A stretch of 64,000 nucleotides of DNA from PGYR01 sp034670025 (GCA_034670025.1 JAXMOE010000002.1:550546-614545), one strand, 5' to 3'. Positions 9,848 to 19,099 are shown, numbered from the stretch's first letter. The notes: generated from the sequence alone by a model not told the origin. Program-made: numbers and translations.

Positions 9848-11086
9848 CTATATTTTTATCTTTTTTATTGCTCTTATCCTTTCCACAACTGGTGGGTGAG
9901 AGTAGTTCATAAACACAAACCACGGATGCGGAGTTAAGTTAGACAAATTGTCTTTTGACAGTTTTTTAAGAGCATCAATCATATCGGATTGGTTTTTTCT
10001 GCCGACTACAGCAAACTCATCTGCCTCAAACTCATTCTTGCGAGATAGCATATTCATTAGTACTGAAAGTATTGACTCTATTGGGCTGAATAACAATGAG
10101 AAATAGAGGAAGCCGGCATATAGTGGGCTACTATCCATGTAGAATGCTTGGTATAGTGCATCATCATAGAGGAAAATAGATAGCAGGAAGAAAAGCACTC
10201 CTGTGTGTAAGACGCTAATTACCATTCCTTGCTGTATGTGCTTTTTCTTATAATGACCTATTTCGTGTGCCAATACGGAGACCAACTCGCCGACGGTGTG
10301 GTTTTCAACTAATGTGTCAAAAAGAGCAATTCGCTTGTTTTTACCGAATCCTGTGAAAAATGCGTTCGATTTTGTGGAGCGTTTAGAGCCATCTATTATA
10401 TAAATTTCTTGCAGCGGGAAGTCCACTTTTTCAGAAAATTCCATTATCTTATCTTTCAACTCGCCGTCTTCCAGTGGGGTGTATTTGTTGAATAGTGGCA
10501 TTATCCAGCGAGGTGCTACGTACTGCATAGCGAGTGTTATTACTACTAATGCTCCCCAAGCATAGAGCCAACTAAGCTGACCCAACTCATTGAATATATA
10601 TAGAATTAATGCAAGAACTAAGCCGCCGAGTATGACCATCAGTGCTAATCCTTTGACTATATCAACTACAAAAGTGATTGCCGTAGTTTTGTTGAAGCCA
10701 TACTTTTCTTCTATTACAAATGTGGAGTAGATACTGAAGGGGAGAGATAGTATTTGTTGTGCTACCATTATTATCCCGAAAAAGTACAGCCCTCGAATAA
10801 TGAAGCTGTCTGATAGTGATTCGGCGATTGTATTTACGTATTCAAAGCCACCTATTTTCCAAAATACTAAGAATAGTATTAGATTAAATATAGATTTTAC
10901 AAACCCAAATTTGGTTCTGTAACTGGTGTATTCTTGTGATTTTCTGTAAGTATCAGCGTCGTATTCATTAGCAAATTCATTTGGGAGTTTGCCACTCAGG
11001 TTTTTCAGATTCAATAGCTTAACGCCATTATCTACTATAAATTCTAATAGTATGATAACGAGTATTATAATTCCGTAGGTGTTCAT
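9848..11086 (-). CDS. M48 family zinc metalloprotease, Ste24/CAAX type
   Basis: This 412-aa integral membrane protease has the N-terminal multi-helix domain of CAAX prenyl protease 1 relatives (helices near 5-20, 65-80, 95-120, 140-165 and 175-190). It has the zinc motif HEIGH at residues 274-278 and the third ligand E354 in NEFEADEFAV. Two further helices separate these, as in Ste24p. In bacteria, where CAAX prenylation is absent, such enzymes are thought to act in membrane-protein quality control. Length and order of elements are normal for the family. Confidence 0.92.
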   Translation of the reverse strand: MNTYGIIILVIILLEFIVDNGVKLLNLKNLSGKLPNEFANEYDADTYRKSQEYTSYRTKFGFVKSIFNLILFLVFWKIGGFEYVNTIAESLSDSFIIRGLYFFGIIMVAQQILSLPFSIYSTFVIEEKYGFNKTTAITFVVDIVKGLALMVILGGLVLALILYIFNELGQLSWLYAWGALVVITLAMQYVAPRWIMPLFNKYTPLEDGELKDKIMEFSEKVDFPLQEIYIIDGSKRSTKSNAFFTGFGKNKRIALFDTLVENHTVGELVSVLAHEIGHYKKKHIQQGMVISVLHTGVLFFLLSIFLYDDALYQAFYMDSSPLYAGFLYFSLLFSPIESILSVLMNMLSRKNEFEADEFAVVGRKNQSDMIDALKKLSKDNLSNLTPHPWFVFMNYSHPPVVERIRAIKKIKI

Positions 11087-11117
11087 TGTTTTCGTCTTAT
11101 TTTATTATTTCAGATTA

Positions 11118-11125
11118 CAAAGCTA
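11118..11125 (-). promoter_or_regulatory. Candidate -7 box for the Ste24-type protease
   Basis: Read on the minus strand this is TAGCTTTG, an exact TAnnTTTG. It would start transcription about 25 bases upstream of the ATG at 11086. No convincing -33 TTTG is present, so the call rests on one short motif. Confidence 0.4.
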
Positions 11126-11200
11126 ATGATTATTAATCAACTAACATTGGATTTAGCTCGTCATATAAATATATATATTATTGAATTAGATACTTACTAA

Positions 11201-12238
11201 ATGAAAAAAACACTACTTTTTACTCTACTGGCACTATTTATTAATTCTTGCTTTTTCTCTGTTCCTCCGCATGAGGGAGAGAAGTCCGACCACTTCGATG
11301 GAGAACAATTTTATAATTTGGACAAACCTCAGGATTTCAATTATCTTGACTTGTTGAAATTCTTCGTATTCAGAACAGAAGGATATTGGGCTGATTATTA
11401 TCCACAAGAAATAGAGTACACTATCCGTGATTATGTGGGTAATGGGGAGTTAGAATTTACTTTTATAGGTCACGCTTCTACTCTTATCCAATTTGATAGT
11501 ATCAATGTACTCACCGACCCCGTTTGGTCAGATTACACAACTCCAGTAAAACCAATAGGCCCGAAGAGAAGAAGAGAAGCAGGAATTGATTTTGATGATT
11601 TGCCAGCAATAGATATTGTGGTAATTAGCCACAATCATTATGACCACATGGACTTTGCTACATTAGAAAGATTGAAAGAAGCCCACGATCCACTTATACT
11701 TTACCCATTGGGTAATAAGCCGTTGTTTGATGATTATAATTTGCCAAATTCGGACGATATGGATTGGTGGGAAGAGAGAGTAGTAAAAGACAGAAAGGTG
11801 ACTTTTGTTCCAGCCAGACACTTTGCCAACAGAGGGATAGCTGACCGAAATGGTACGCTGTGGGGTGGTTATGTTTTTGAATCGGACGGTGGACCAGTTT
11901 ACTTTGCTGGTGACACTGGTTTTGGTGTTCATTTCACACAGATAAAAGATAAGTTTGGACCAATGAGATTTTCTATTCTACCCATTGCACCTATTCTTCC
12001 TCGTTCGTTTATGCAAGAAGTACACCAAGATGCAAGAGAAGCAGTGCTTTCGCACATAGAATTGGAATCACAGCAAAGTATTGGTATTCACTTCGGTACA
12101 TTCAAACAAGCTGCAGATGGGATGACATCGCCAATTGATTCGCTTATTGTCGGTTTGAAGGACAATAATGTATCACCGAAGGAGTTCTTTCTTCCAGGAC
12201 ACGGACGAGTGATTAAGGTGCCGCCTTTGAGGAAGTAA
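11201..12238 (+). CDS. MBL-fold hydrolase of the NAPE-PLD/UlaG-like group (lipoprotein)
   Basis: This 345-aa protein has a lipoprotein signal with Cys17 (FINSC). The metallo-beta-lactamase fold is shown by GHASTLIQFDSINVLTDPVWS near 90-110, the metal motif HNHYDH at 144-149, a histidine in VPARHFANRG, the bridging Asp in FAGDTGF, and a final LPGHGR. The DPVWS turn and the GxKRRREAGI segment before the HxHxDH motif are typical of bacterial relatives of N-acyl-phosphatidylethanolamine phospholipase D. A membrane-lipid phosphodiesterase is possible, but the substrate cannot be read from sequence. It converges on the glycosyltransferase gene with two bases between the stops. Confidence 0.85.
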   Translation: MKKTLLFTLLALFINSCFFSVPPHEGEKSDHFDGEQFYNLDKPQDFNYLDLLKFFVFRTEGYWADYYPQEIEYTIRDYVGNGELEFTFIGHASTLIQFDSINVLTDPVWSDYTTPVKPIGPKRRREAGIDFDDLPAIDIVVISHNHYDHMDFATLERLKEAHDPLILYPLGNKPLFDDYNLPNSDDMDWWEERVVKDRKVTFVPARHFANRGIADRNGTLWGGYVFESDGGPVYFAGDTGFGVHFTQIKDKFGPMRFSILPIAPILPRSFMQEVHQDAREAVLSHIELESQQSIGIHFGTFKQAADGMTSPIDSLIVGLKDNNVSPKEFFLPGHGRVIKVPPLRK

Positions 12239-12240
12239 AC

Positions 12241-13689
12241 CTATCTACCCAAGGCGTGGCGTAAGGACATAAGTCCTACTGTACCGAATCCGAGTAAGAA
12301 TAGAATCTGGAACGGAATAGCTGCAATTTCTAAGTGGTAGAGCGAGTAGCCAATTCCTACAACGAAGTAAAGTGTAAGAAGCAATTCAACAGCTACCAAT
12401 AAGGTAACTCTGTTTTGCCTGTACTTCTTTTTGATTGTGTTTCTTGGTGCTTTGTCGCCATCTTTCGGAGTACGTGTGAACTCAGTTTTTTTTCCTACTA
12501 ATGCTTCTAACACTGCTTTGGTGTTGTTAACCGCCAAACCCATTGACCCAGCCAAGAAGACAGGAAAGAGGAGTATTCTCTTTCTCCAATCTAAGTGTAT
12601 TGCTTTTTGCCCATACATATAGAATAGGAATGTGGAAATAGAGGCAAGTACGAATATTGACATTAGTGAGTAAACGCTGTCGTACCCAGTAGTTGATATT
12701 TTTATCATCACTATTGGGATATTGAGCATAGCTACTAATATAATGAATGGGAATACTATATTACTTGTTAAGTGGATAAAGCATTCTAACTTTACTTTTG
12801 GTTTTAATTTCGATTTCCATACCATTGGCAAAAGCTTCTTAGCTGTTTCTACTGCACCTTTTGTCCAACGGAATTGCTGAGTTTTCAATGCGTTTATGTC
12901 CGCAGGAAGCTCTGCTGGAGAAGTAACGTCGTTCAAGAATTTGAATTTCCAGCCATTGAGCTGAGCTCTATAACTAAGATCAAAATCTTCAGTCAGTGTG
13001 TCAGCTTGCCAGTTGCCAGCATCTATGATACAGTCTTTTCTCCAAATACCAGCCGTGCCGTTGAAGTTGATGAAGAAACCAGCTTTGTTTCTAACTTGCT
13101 GCTCTATCACAAAGTGACCGTCGAGTGCAATAGCTTGTGCTTTCGTAAGATAAGACTCGTCGCCGTTGATGTGTTCCCATCTTGTCTGCACCATTCCCAC
13201 TTTCTCGTTCTGGAAATGCGGTACAGTACGTTTTAGGAAATCTTTCTTTGGTACAAAGTCGGCATCGAATATAGCAACGAACTCGCCTTTTGCTATTACC
13301 AATCCTTCTTTGAGTGCACCAGCTTTGTAGCCAGTTCTGTCAACTCTATGTATATAAGATATGTCATAGCCCTTAGCTTCGTATTCTATGCAAAGCTTTT
13401 TAGCTAATGCTTGGGTTTCATCTGTCGAATCGTCAAGCACTTGTATTTCTAATTTATCTTTGGGGTAATCAATATCGCAGATAGAGCCGATAAGCCGCTC
13501 AACTACATATAGTTCATTGAACATAGGTAACTGAATAGTAACTAATGGCCATTCGCCCATTTGCTCTACATCATCGTTTTCTTGTAGCTTAGTTTTTCTG
13601 TAGTAATATAGTAATACTATACCGTGAATACCGAAGCCAAACAGGATAGTTAATGCTATAAAATAGATAGTAAGAAGTAAACTTTCCAT
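12241..13689 (-). CDS. Membrane glycosyltransferase family 2 (cellulose synthase-like)
   Basis: This 482-aa processive-type GT2 enzyme has an N-terminal helix (5-30) and a GT-A domain with DD86-87, DAD142-144, TED233-235 and QxxRW at 271-275. Further transmembrane helices lie near 308-330, 340-360, 375-395 and at the end. The four acidic and QxxRW motifs are those of enzymes that polymerise a sugar and export the chain. Relatives include the CESA/CslA-like glucomannan-type synthases of bacteria. No partner subunits (BcsB, PilZ) are adjacent, so the polymer is unknown. Confidence 0.88.
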   Translation of the reverse strand: MESLLLTIYFIALTILFGFGIHGIVLLYYYRKTKLQENDDVEQMGEWPLVTIQLPMFNELYVVERLIGSICDIDYPKDKLEIQVLDDSTDETQALAKKLCIEYEAKGYDISYIHRVDRTGYKAGALKEGLVIAKGEFVAIFDADFVPKKDFLKRTVPHFQNEKVGMVQTRWEHINGDESYLTKAQAIALDGHFVIEQQVRNKAGFFINFNGTAGIWRKDCIIDAGNWQADTLTEDFDLSYRAQLNGWKFKFLNDVTSPAELPADINALKTQQFRWTKGAVETAKKLLPMVWKSKLKPKVKLECFIHLTSNIVFPFIILVAMLNIPIVMIKISTTGYDSVYSLMSIFVLASISTFLFYMYGQKAIHLDWRKRILLFPVFLAGSMGLAVNNTKAVLEALVGKKTEFTRTPKDGDKAPRNTIKKKYRQNRVTLLVAVELLLTLYFVVGIGYSLYHLEIAAIPFQILFLLGFGTVGLMSLRHALGR

Positions 13690-13727
13690 AAGGAAGTTTT
13701 TTACCCTTTAGATTTAAAATTAAACAA

Positions 13728-13759
13728 CAAAATTACTAAATAATATTGTAAAACAACAA
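13728..13759 (-). promoter_or_regulatory. Candidate Bacteroidota promoter for the GT2 gene
   Basis: On the minus strand TAATTTTG (13735-13728) matches TAnnTTTG, and TTGTTG lies 18-21 bases upstream (13759-13754), the expected place for the -33 element. The start codon is about 39 bases downstream of the -7 box. Confidence 0.5.
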
Positions 13760-13804
13760 GAAATTGAAGTGTGAAGTGCAATTAAAAGCGGACTAAATAG
13801 TCTC

Positions 13805-14431
13805 TTATTGCTTGCGTTTGTCCCACCAAAATTTCTTAATTAGGAAGATTACAATCACTAAACCGATAATCGGGAATATAATTTTGCCATATAGCCCTAA
13901 GTAGTTTAATATCTCTTCATAGTTATTACCAAAAACATAGCCAAGGTAGATGAGTATGCTGTTCCAAACTAAAGCACTTCCCGTAGATAGAATTACTGTT
14001 TTTTTCAAATCAAGGTCCGAGAGCCCCGCAAAGAATGAAATAACTGCCCTTGTGCCTGATAGGAAACGATTGGCTATGATCAAGTAGTAGCCGTATTTTC
14101 TAAACCATTGTTCTGGTTTTTCCATACTTTTCTGATTGATGAAGGCAAGTTTATTAGAGTCAACTATCCGCTCACCGAACTTACTGCCGAGCAGAAACAT
14201 AATGATAAAGCCAAGCACAGAGCCAATAGTTGCGAACACCAATAGTGGCAAAAACCCAATTGTGCCAATACCTACGAGTGAACCCATAAATACGAGGACT
14301 GAATCACTCGGTGAGGGGGGGAATATATTTTCGAGCATAGTAATGAATAGGGCAAACCCGAGCACCCAGTACCACTCTAAGTGTGATAGAAAATTAATTG
14401 CTGATTGTAAGTCAACTATGCTTTCGAACAT
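13805..14431 (-). CDS. DedA family membrane protein
   Basis: This 208-aa protein of the DedA/SNARE-associated (VTT) family consists of 4-5 hydrophobic segments. Family motifs are the acidic N-terminal helix with E34 in MLENIFPPSPSD, then a G-rich helix, and the FRKYGYYLIIANRFLSGTRAVISFFAGL block with its conserved arginines (about 113-140). DedA proteins act in proton-motive-force-dependent membrane homeostasis and include undecaprenyl-phosphate and phospholipid translocases. Which activity applies here is not evident. Confidence 0.9.
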   Translation of the reverse strand: MFESIVDLQSAINFLSHLEWYWVLGFALFITMLENIFPPSPSDSVLVFMGSLVGIGTIGFLPLLVFATIGSVLGFIIMFLLGSKFGERIVDSNKLAFINQKSMEKPEQWFRKYGYYLIIANRFLSGTRAVISFFAGLSDLDLKKTVILSTGSALVWNSILIYLGYVFGNNYEEILNYLGLYGKIIFPIIGLVIVIFLIKKFWWDKRKQ

Positions 14432-14741
14432 ATTTTTGTAATTCTTGATTGATACTAAAACACAATATAACTAAAGAATAAAAAATATTTTCATTTCTTC
14501 TTGCTTTATATTTAAAAACGTAATAATTTTGTATTCAATTTTATAACACAACTTAAGAAAAGTTGATAACAACAAAACAATATAACACAACTACAATGCC
14601 CATGCACAGGATTATTTCCAGGGCTATTATTATGCATATTATGCATAATCAGATTATTCGTAATCATGCGTAATCCCAAATCACATTAGTTGTCGTCCTT
14701 TATTTTATTGTTTTTACCCATAGTTTTAGTGTTCGTACAAG
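14432..14741. other. Divergent intergenic region with nested palindromes
   Basis: This 310-bp gap between dedA and the TRIC-type gene contains no plausible reading frame. It holds a 21-bp palindrome at 14629-14649 and a GATTA-TTCG-TAATC hairpin at 14652-14665, followed by a further GTAATC copy. It also holds a CAACTT/AAGTTG hairpin near 14547-14563. It should contain promoters in both directions, but no TAnnTTTG box stands out. Confidence 0.5.
14629..14649. repeat. 21-bp palindrome, possible operator
   Basis: ATTATGCATA, a central T and TATGCATAAT form a perfect odd palindrome. It is followed within three bases by a second small inverted repeat (GATTA TTCG TAATC, 14652-14665). The position, about 93-113 bp before the TRIC gene start, suits a regulator site for either divergent gene. 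Confidence 0.55.
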
Positions 14742-15347
14742 ATGGAATTGTTATCAATCATAGCTATAATCAGCGTATTCGTATTTTCAATTAGTGCCAC
14801 TCTGCAATCTATACAGAAGCGTTATGATATGTTCGGTATTGCGTTTGTTACTTTCGTCACCTCAGTTGGCGGGGGAACGGTCCGTGATTTGCTGCTCGGT
14901 TGCCACCCATTATTTTGGATGGAAGACCCATCGTTCGTAATAGCCATTCTGACTGGTGTGTTCGCTACGTTTGTGTTCAAGCGGAAAATGCTGATACTAA
15001 AGCAAACATTCTTCCTGTTCGACACTCTGGGCATTAGCTTATCAGCAATAATCGGTACGCAAAAAGCGATTGACTTCGGTGTGCACCCAATGATTGCTAT
15101 CTTCTTTGGGCTTGTAACTGCTGTGTTTGGTGGTATATTGCGTGATATGATGACTAATCAGATTCCGCTTGTTTTTAGAAAGGAAATATACGCTTCGGCT
15201 GTGTTGGCTGGTGGGTTTATCTATGTGGTGCTGAGTTACCTCTCTGCTCCGAGTTGGTTGTTAGTAGGTTTACCAATAGTATTCATATTCGCAATCAGAA
15301 TAGTCTCGATTAAGTATAAGCTGTCGTTGCCTCGGGTAACGCTTTGA
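14742..15347 (+). CDS. TRIC/UPF0126 family channel-like membrane protein
   Basis: This 201-aa protein is built from two inverted halves. Each carries the glycine-rich turn of the family: GGGTVRDLLLG near 43-53 and GGILRDMMTNQIPLVFR near 130-146. Six to seven hydrophobic helices are visible. Prokaryotic members (formerly YicG/UPF0126) are trimeric potassium-permeable channels related to animal TRIC proteins; some family members have been linked to glycine uptake. The length is normal. It is followed 30 bp later by a small membrane protein that may share its transcript. Confidence 0.9.
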   Translation: MELLSIIAIISVFVFSISATLQSIQKRYDMFGIAFVTFVTSVGGGTVRDLLLGCHPLFWMEDPSFVIAILTGVFATFVFKRKMLILKQTFFLFDTLGISLSAIIGTQKAIDFGVHPMIAIFFGLVTAVFGGILRDMMTNQIPLVFRKEIYASAVLAGGFIYVVLSYLSAPSWLLVGLPIVFIFAIRIVSIKYKLSLPRVTL

Positions 15348-15377
15348 TTTGTTTTAGAAATATAGTAAATTAGCATT

Positions 15378-15602
15378 ATGTTTAAAAAGTCGATAATAAT
15401 ACCATTTTTTATACTGCATGCAGTACTAGTATTCCTTTCTTTTTACTATATAATAGATACTTCTCTTTTATATGCAGTAATAAGTGCTGTTTTGCTAACT
15501 TCAATACAATATGCTGTGCATCATAGGGGAATGAAGAAGCAGCAACGCAAAGAGGACGAGGAGTACGCCAAGAAATGGGGCTTGGATGTTGAGGAGTTGT
15601 AA
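15378..15602 (+). CDS. Small two-helix membrane protein, 74 aa
   Basis: The protein has hydrophobic segments at about 5-25 and 30-48, followed by a charged cytoplasmic-looking tail (HHRGMKKQQRKEDEEYAKKWGLDVEEL). I do not recognise a family. Position and orientation after the TRIC-type gene suggest co-transcription. It ends eight bases before the convergent dehydrogenase-like gene. Confidence 0.6.
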   Translation: MFKKSIIIPFFILHAVLVFLSFYYIIDTSLLYAVISAVLLTSIQYAVHHRGMKKQQRKEDEEYAKKWGLDVEEL

Positions 15603-15610
15603 GTTATAAC

Positions 15611-16282
15611 CTAATTACTATTTACCGATGAAAGTTTATTAATATCTTCTCCTTCTAAGTGCTTTAACTCCTGAGGATAGAATAGTGAATTAATCATTGC
15701 CTTTCCCATATTCGTCGAGGTTGTAACTGATTTTATTTTTTCAATGATGGAATAGAATGGCTTTAGTATAATATATGCGGCATTGTATAAAGTAGTCTTA
15801 GATTTTATTCCTCGCTCAGGTAAAATTATTCCTGGCCTAAACATATAGGAATCTTTAAATCCCATTTGTAATATCATATTTTCTGTTTTACCTTTCACTC
15901 TTGCCCACATCGTGCTGCTTTCTTCCTTACTATCCGTACCAGTACCAGATACATAGTTAAATACAATCTCTGGATTTATACTATGAAGTGTTTCTGCTAA
16001 TTCTTTCGTAATGTTATAAGTAATGTCTTTATATTTTTCTTCACTCATTCCAGCAGATGAAACTCCCATACAGTGAAAACAGGCATCATAGCCAACTAAT
16101 TCGTTCTTAATTGAAGATAAATCTTTGAAATTACTGTGTAATACTTCTTTAACTTTTGGGTGGTCAATGCTTAGAGGGCTTCTATTTAACAGTAAAATTC
16201 CATCTATTCTTGGGTCGTCAATACATTCAAATAAGACGCCTTGTCCGACCATTCCTGTACTTCCTGTTATAATTACTTTCAT
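15611..16282 (-). CDS. NAD(P)-binding epimerase-like protein
   Basis: This 223-aa short-chain dehydrogenase-like protein opens with MKVIITGSTGMVGQGVLFEC, where GSTGMVG is the Rossmann nucleotide-binding loop (GxTGxxG). FRPGIILPERGIKSKT near 148-163 matches atypical SDR (NAD(P)H-binding, DUF1731-like or ISS-type) proteins. No Tyr-xxx-Lys catalytic pair is obvious; ARVKGKTENMIL is the nearest candidate helix. Probably an atypical SDR with an unknown substrate. Confidence 0.8.
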   Translation of the reverse strand: MKVIITGSTGMVGQGVLFECIDDPRIDGILLLNRSPLSIDHPKVKEVLHSNFKDLSSIKNELVGYDACFHCMGVSSAGMSEEKYKDITYNITKELAETLHSINPEIVFNYVSGTGTDSKEESSTMWARVKGKTENMILQMGFKDSYMFRPGIILPERGIKSKTTLYNAAYIILKPFYSIIEKIKSVTTSTNMGKAMINSLFYPQELKHLEGEDINKLSSVNSN

Positions 16283-16373
16283 GTATTTTAACCAACATTA
16301 TTTCTTTTTCAGTTATGTACTATACTAAATATACAAAACTTCACTCACTTGAACAACAAATGACTTAAACCCC

Positions 16374-17159
16374 TCACCCACCAAACAAATCAATAGTATA
16401 ATCTAATAGGGTAGAAGTGCCATATTCACCATGGCCGGGGATAACTATTTGTGCATTTGGGTAAGTTTGTTTTAGCTTGTTAACTGTGTTGGGCCACTCA
16501 GTAGTGTTTGCGTCTTCTAAGTTGCCTTTACCTGCACCTATTGATTTGATGAGGCAGCCACCAAATATAGCATTTTCGGATGGAACATAGCCAACAATGT
16601 TGTCAGCAGTGTGCCCTTCTCCGAAGTAACGAGCTGTTACGGTTTCTTTGCCAATTTCTAAATATATCTCATCATCAAAACTGGCGATGGTCTGCTTGTT
16701 TATATTACTTTTATCAATCAATTCTATAGTCATATTGTTGGCGATTACCGGGATGTCTTGCTTCTGCACTTCCTCCAATCCACCAATGCAATCTATGTGG
16801 AAATGTGTCGGGATAACTGTTTTGACTTTTGCATCCAACTTATCGGTGATAAAAGTGATTAACTCAGCCGTGCTACTATTGTCTATTGGTGTGTCGAATA
16901 CAATTGCTTCGCTATTGTTTGTGAATATCATCCCATTGCAAGGGAAATTGCCATAATTCTCAATATGTAAATAGGATATATGCTGATATATATTATCTGT
17001 TATCCGAATAACTTTTAGGGATTCCGATTGATAAACAGTATCATTTTCAGCTGATTTACTAATTTTAATTCTATTATCAATTTTCTCAGCTTTTTGTTTT
17101 ATACAAGAGCTTAGAAGAATAATAGTTAATAGTGTTATAAGATGTGGGACTTTTTTCAT
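16374..17159 (-). CDS. Subclass B1 metallo-beta-lactamase (lipoprotein)
   Basis: This 261-aa protein carries every ligand of subclass B1 enzymes. These are H119, H121 and D123 in THFHIDCIGG; H183 in GEGHTADN; C202, followed by K205, in GGCLIKS; and H243 in PGHGEYG. The KGNLEDANTTEWPNTVNKLK helix is also typical of B1 enzymes such as CcrA. A lipobox ending in SSC (Cys19) predicts membrane anchoring, as in NDM enzymes. The predicted reaction is Zn2+-dependent hydrolysis of beta-lactams, carbapenems included, in the periplasm. No mobile element borders it, and it looks like a resident chromosomal gene. Actual substrate range needs assay. Confidence 0.9.
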   Translation of the reverse strand: MKKVPHLITLLTIILLSSCIKQKAEKIDNRIKISKSAENDTVYQSESLKVIRITDNIYQHISYLHIENYGNFPCNGMIFTNNSEAIVFDTPIDNSSTAELITFITDKLDAKVKTVIPTHFHIDCIGGLEEVQKQDIPVIANNMTIELIDKSNINKQTIASFDDEIYLEIGKETVTARYFGEGHTADNIVGYVPSENAIFGGCLIKSIGAGKGNLEDANTTEWPNTVNKLKQTYPNAQIVIPGHGEYGTSTLLDYTIDLFGG

Positions 17160-17207
17160 GTTCTAAACAGTAATCCAATTATTAGAATCTAAATATAATC
17201 AATATAC

Positions 17208-17240
17208 ACAAAAAACCCTCACTTAAAAAAGGGAGGGTTT
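17208..17240 (-). terminator. Terminator of the ABC1 kinase gene
   Basis: AAACCCTC at 17213-17220 pairs with GAGGGTTT at 17233-17240. Read on the minus strand the stem is followed by TTTT. It lies 30-60 bp past the stop at 17271. A nearly identical, longer stem occurs at 19041. Confidence 0.8.
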
Positions 17241-17270
17241 GTAAAAATTATTAAATAGATTGTAAGCAAT

Positions 17271-18932
17271 CTATTTTTTAAAATTATCATCTTTAATTAC
17301 AATTTGATAAATTACATAAAAACCAAAGATTGCAGCGATAAGAAATAGTATTATTGCCAAAGCAGGATACCCCATTATTGTGAATGAAGTTTCAATACTG
17401 ACAAGCATTGCAGCTCCAATAATCATAGAAGCTATTATTATACCTAATGTTATACGGTTGGCAACTTTCTGAAATGCATCTGTAAATCGTCTTTCATCTA
17501 TTGCTTTTACTTTCATTTCAAACTTATTATTTGCCAAATTATCTAAGATTGAGTTTAGCCGTTCAGGCATACTTTCAGCTAATTCCTTAGTTTCTAGTGC
17601 TAGGTTCAAAAGGTTTCCTGGTTTTAACTCCTCTGCCATCTTAACTTTCATTATATCTTTCAAATATTCTTTAATTGTAGTATTCACATTATACTCGGGG
17701 GAGAGAACTGCAATTATTTGATCTAGATTAAGGAGTATTTTAGCCAGCATGTTTAGCTCTACTGGTAATTTGATACTATTTTGAGCAGCCGTACGATTCA
17801 TTTGAATAATAACCTTACCAGTTTGCATAGATTCTGCAGTTAGGTTTTGGTTCTCTAATACTAGGCGGCTAATATTTTTCTTAAAATTATTTATTTCCGC
17901 TTCCTCTTCATCATAAGTACTAATATCAAGCAATATAGAGATTACCCTGTCGCTATTGTGTTCACTGATTGCAAGCATTAATTGTATAATCTGATTTTGT
18001 AATTGTTCTGGGAATTGAGCCACCATTCCGAAATCCATTAGAACGAGTATGTTTTCTTGTGTAATATATATATTACCTGGGTGAGGGTCTGCATGAGCTG
18101 TTCCGTCAACAATTATTTGTTTTAAATAACCCTTTATCAAATCTTCAACGAGCACGTCTAAATCATTTTCAATGCGTCTTAGTGCACTAATTTTGGTAAC
18201 TTTTTTACCATTTACAAATTCTAAGGTCAATACTTTTGAAGAACAGTAATCTAGTATTGGTTTTGGAACATATAAACTTCTAAATTCCTTAAGAGAATTA
18301 GAAATAATTAGTAAGTTTTGTGTTTCAGCACTATAATCTAATTCTTTCAAAAGTGTAAATCGTAGTTCTTCAACCAAATCTGCTACATTATACTTTTTAG
18401 CATCTTCAAAATGTTTTACTGCAAAATCAGCCATATCTTTTAAATTATCTAAATCGGAGATGAAATTTTCTCTTACATTGGGGCGTTGTATTTTAACAGC
18501 TACTTTTTTCCCAGAATGAAGTACAGCAGTATGTACTTGACCAATAGATGCACTTGCTAAAGGGTCTTTATCAAATTCCTTGAATGCCTTAGATATACGT
18601 ATGCCTAATTCATCTTCAACAATTTGTTGAACGGTTTCATAATCAATCGGATCCACATCGTCCTGCAATTTTCTGAGTTCTTTCAGATGCGGTTCTGGTA
18701 AAAGATCTGGACGAGTAGAAAGCAACTGTCCTAATTTGATATAGGCTGGACCCATCTTTTTTAAATCATTTGCGAGCTCTTCTGGAGAGTTCTCAAATGA
18801 ACTAGATTCATATTCTTCCGAAGTGCCAATTGCTTTTTTAAAGGAGTAATCTACAATATCGCTATTCCAATATTTAATTATGAATGCAAAGAATTTGCGA
18901 TATCGTTCTACGTTTTCTGGTAATAATTTCAT
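17271..18932 (-). CDS. ABC1/AarF/UbiB family atypical kinase
   Basis: This 553-aa protein has the ABC1 signature. It has the KxGQ-type motif in GPAYIKLGQLLSTRPDLLP (about 53-71), an alanine-rich loop (PLASASIGQVHTA), the lysine in KVAVKIQRPN, the catalytic-loop block GTAHADPHPGNIYI and the metal-binding MDFGMV. Two C-terminal transmembrane helices anchor it. Family members use ATP to support isoprenoid quinone biosynthesis or lipid extraction. The gene is followed by its own terminator and lies downstream of sdhCAB on the same strand, but a terminator separates them. Confidence 0.9.
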   Translation of the reverse strand: MKLLPENVERYRKFFAFIIKYWNSDIVDYSFKKAIGTSEEYESSSFENSPEELANDLKKMGPAYIKLGQLLSTRPDLLPEPHLKELRKLQDDVDPIDYETVQQIVEDELGIRISKAFKEFDKDPLASASIGQVHTAVLHSGKKVAVKIQRPNVRENFISDLDNLKDMADFAVKHFEDAKKYNVADLVEELRFTLLKELDYSAETQNLLIISNSLKEFRSLYVPKPILDYCSSKVLTLEFVNGKKVTKISALRRIENDLDVLVEDLIKGYLKQIIVDGTAHADPHPGNIYITQENILVLMDFGMVAQFPEQLQNQIIQLMLAISEHNSDRVISILLDISTYDEEEAEINNFKKNISRLVLENQNLTAESMQTGKVIIQMNRTAAQNSIKLPVELNMLAKILLNLDQIIAVLSPEYNVNTTIKEYLKDIMKVKMAEELKPGNLLNLALETKELAESMPERLNSILDNLANNKFEMKVKAIDERRFTDAFQKVANRITLGIIIASMIIGAAMLVSIETSFTIMGYPALAIILFLIAAIFGFYVIYQIVIKDDNFKK

Positions 18933-19035
18933 GGGTGTTTTATCTATTGTTTATCATATTGCATGAATTGTCTCAATATACGAATAATGGTATATCAACT
19001 ATTCTAAGATAATAAAAAATCATTTACTTGATGCA

Positions 19036-19068
19036 CAAAAAAACCCTCACTTAAAAAAGTGAGGGTTT
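19036..19068 (-). terminator. Terminator of the sdhCAB operon
   Basis: AAACCCTCACTT at 19041-19052 is exactly complementary to AAGTGAGGGTTT at 19057-19068 with an AAAA loop, followed on the minus strand by TTTT. It lies about 30 bp past the sdhB stop. Confidence 0.9.
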
Positions 19069-19099
19069 GTAAATAGTAGTAAACTGAGAGGGGAGAGAT

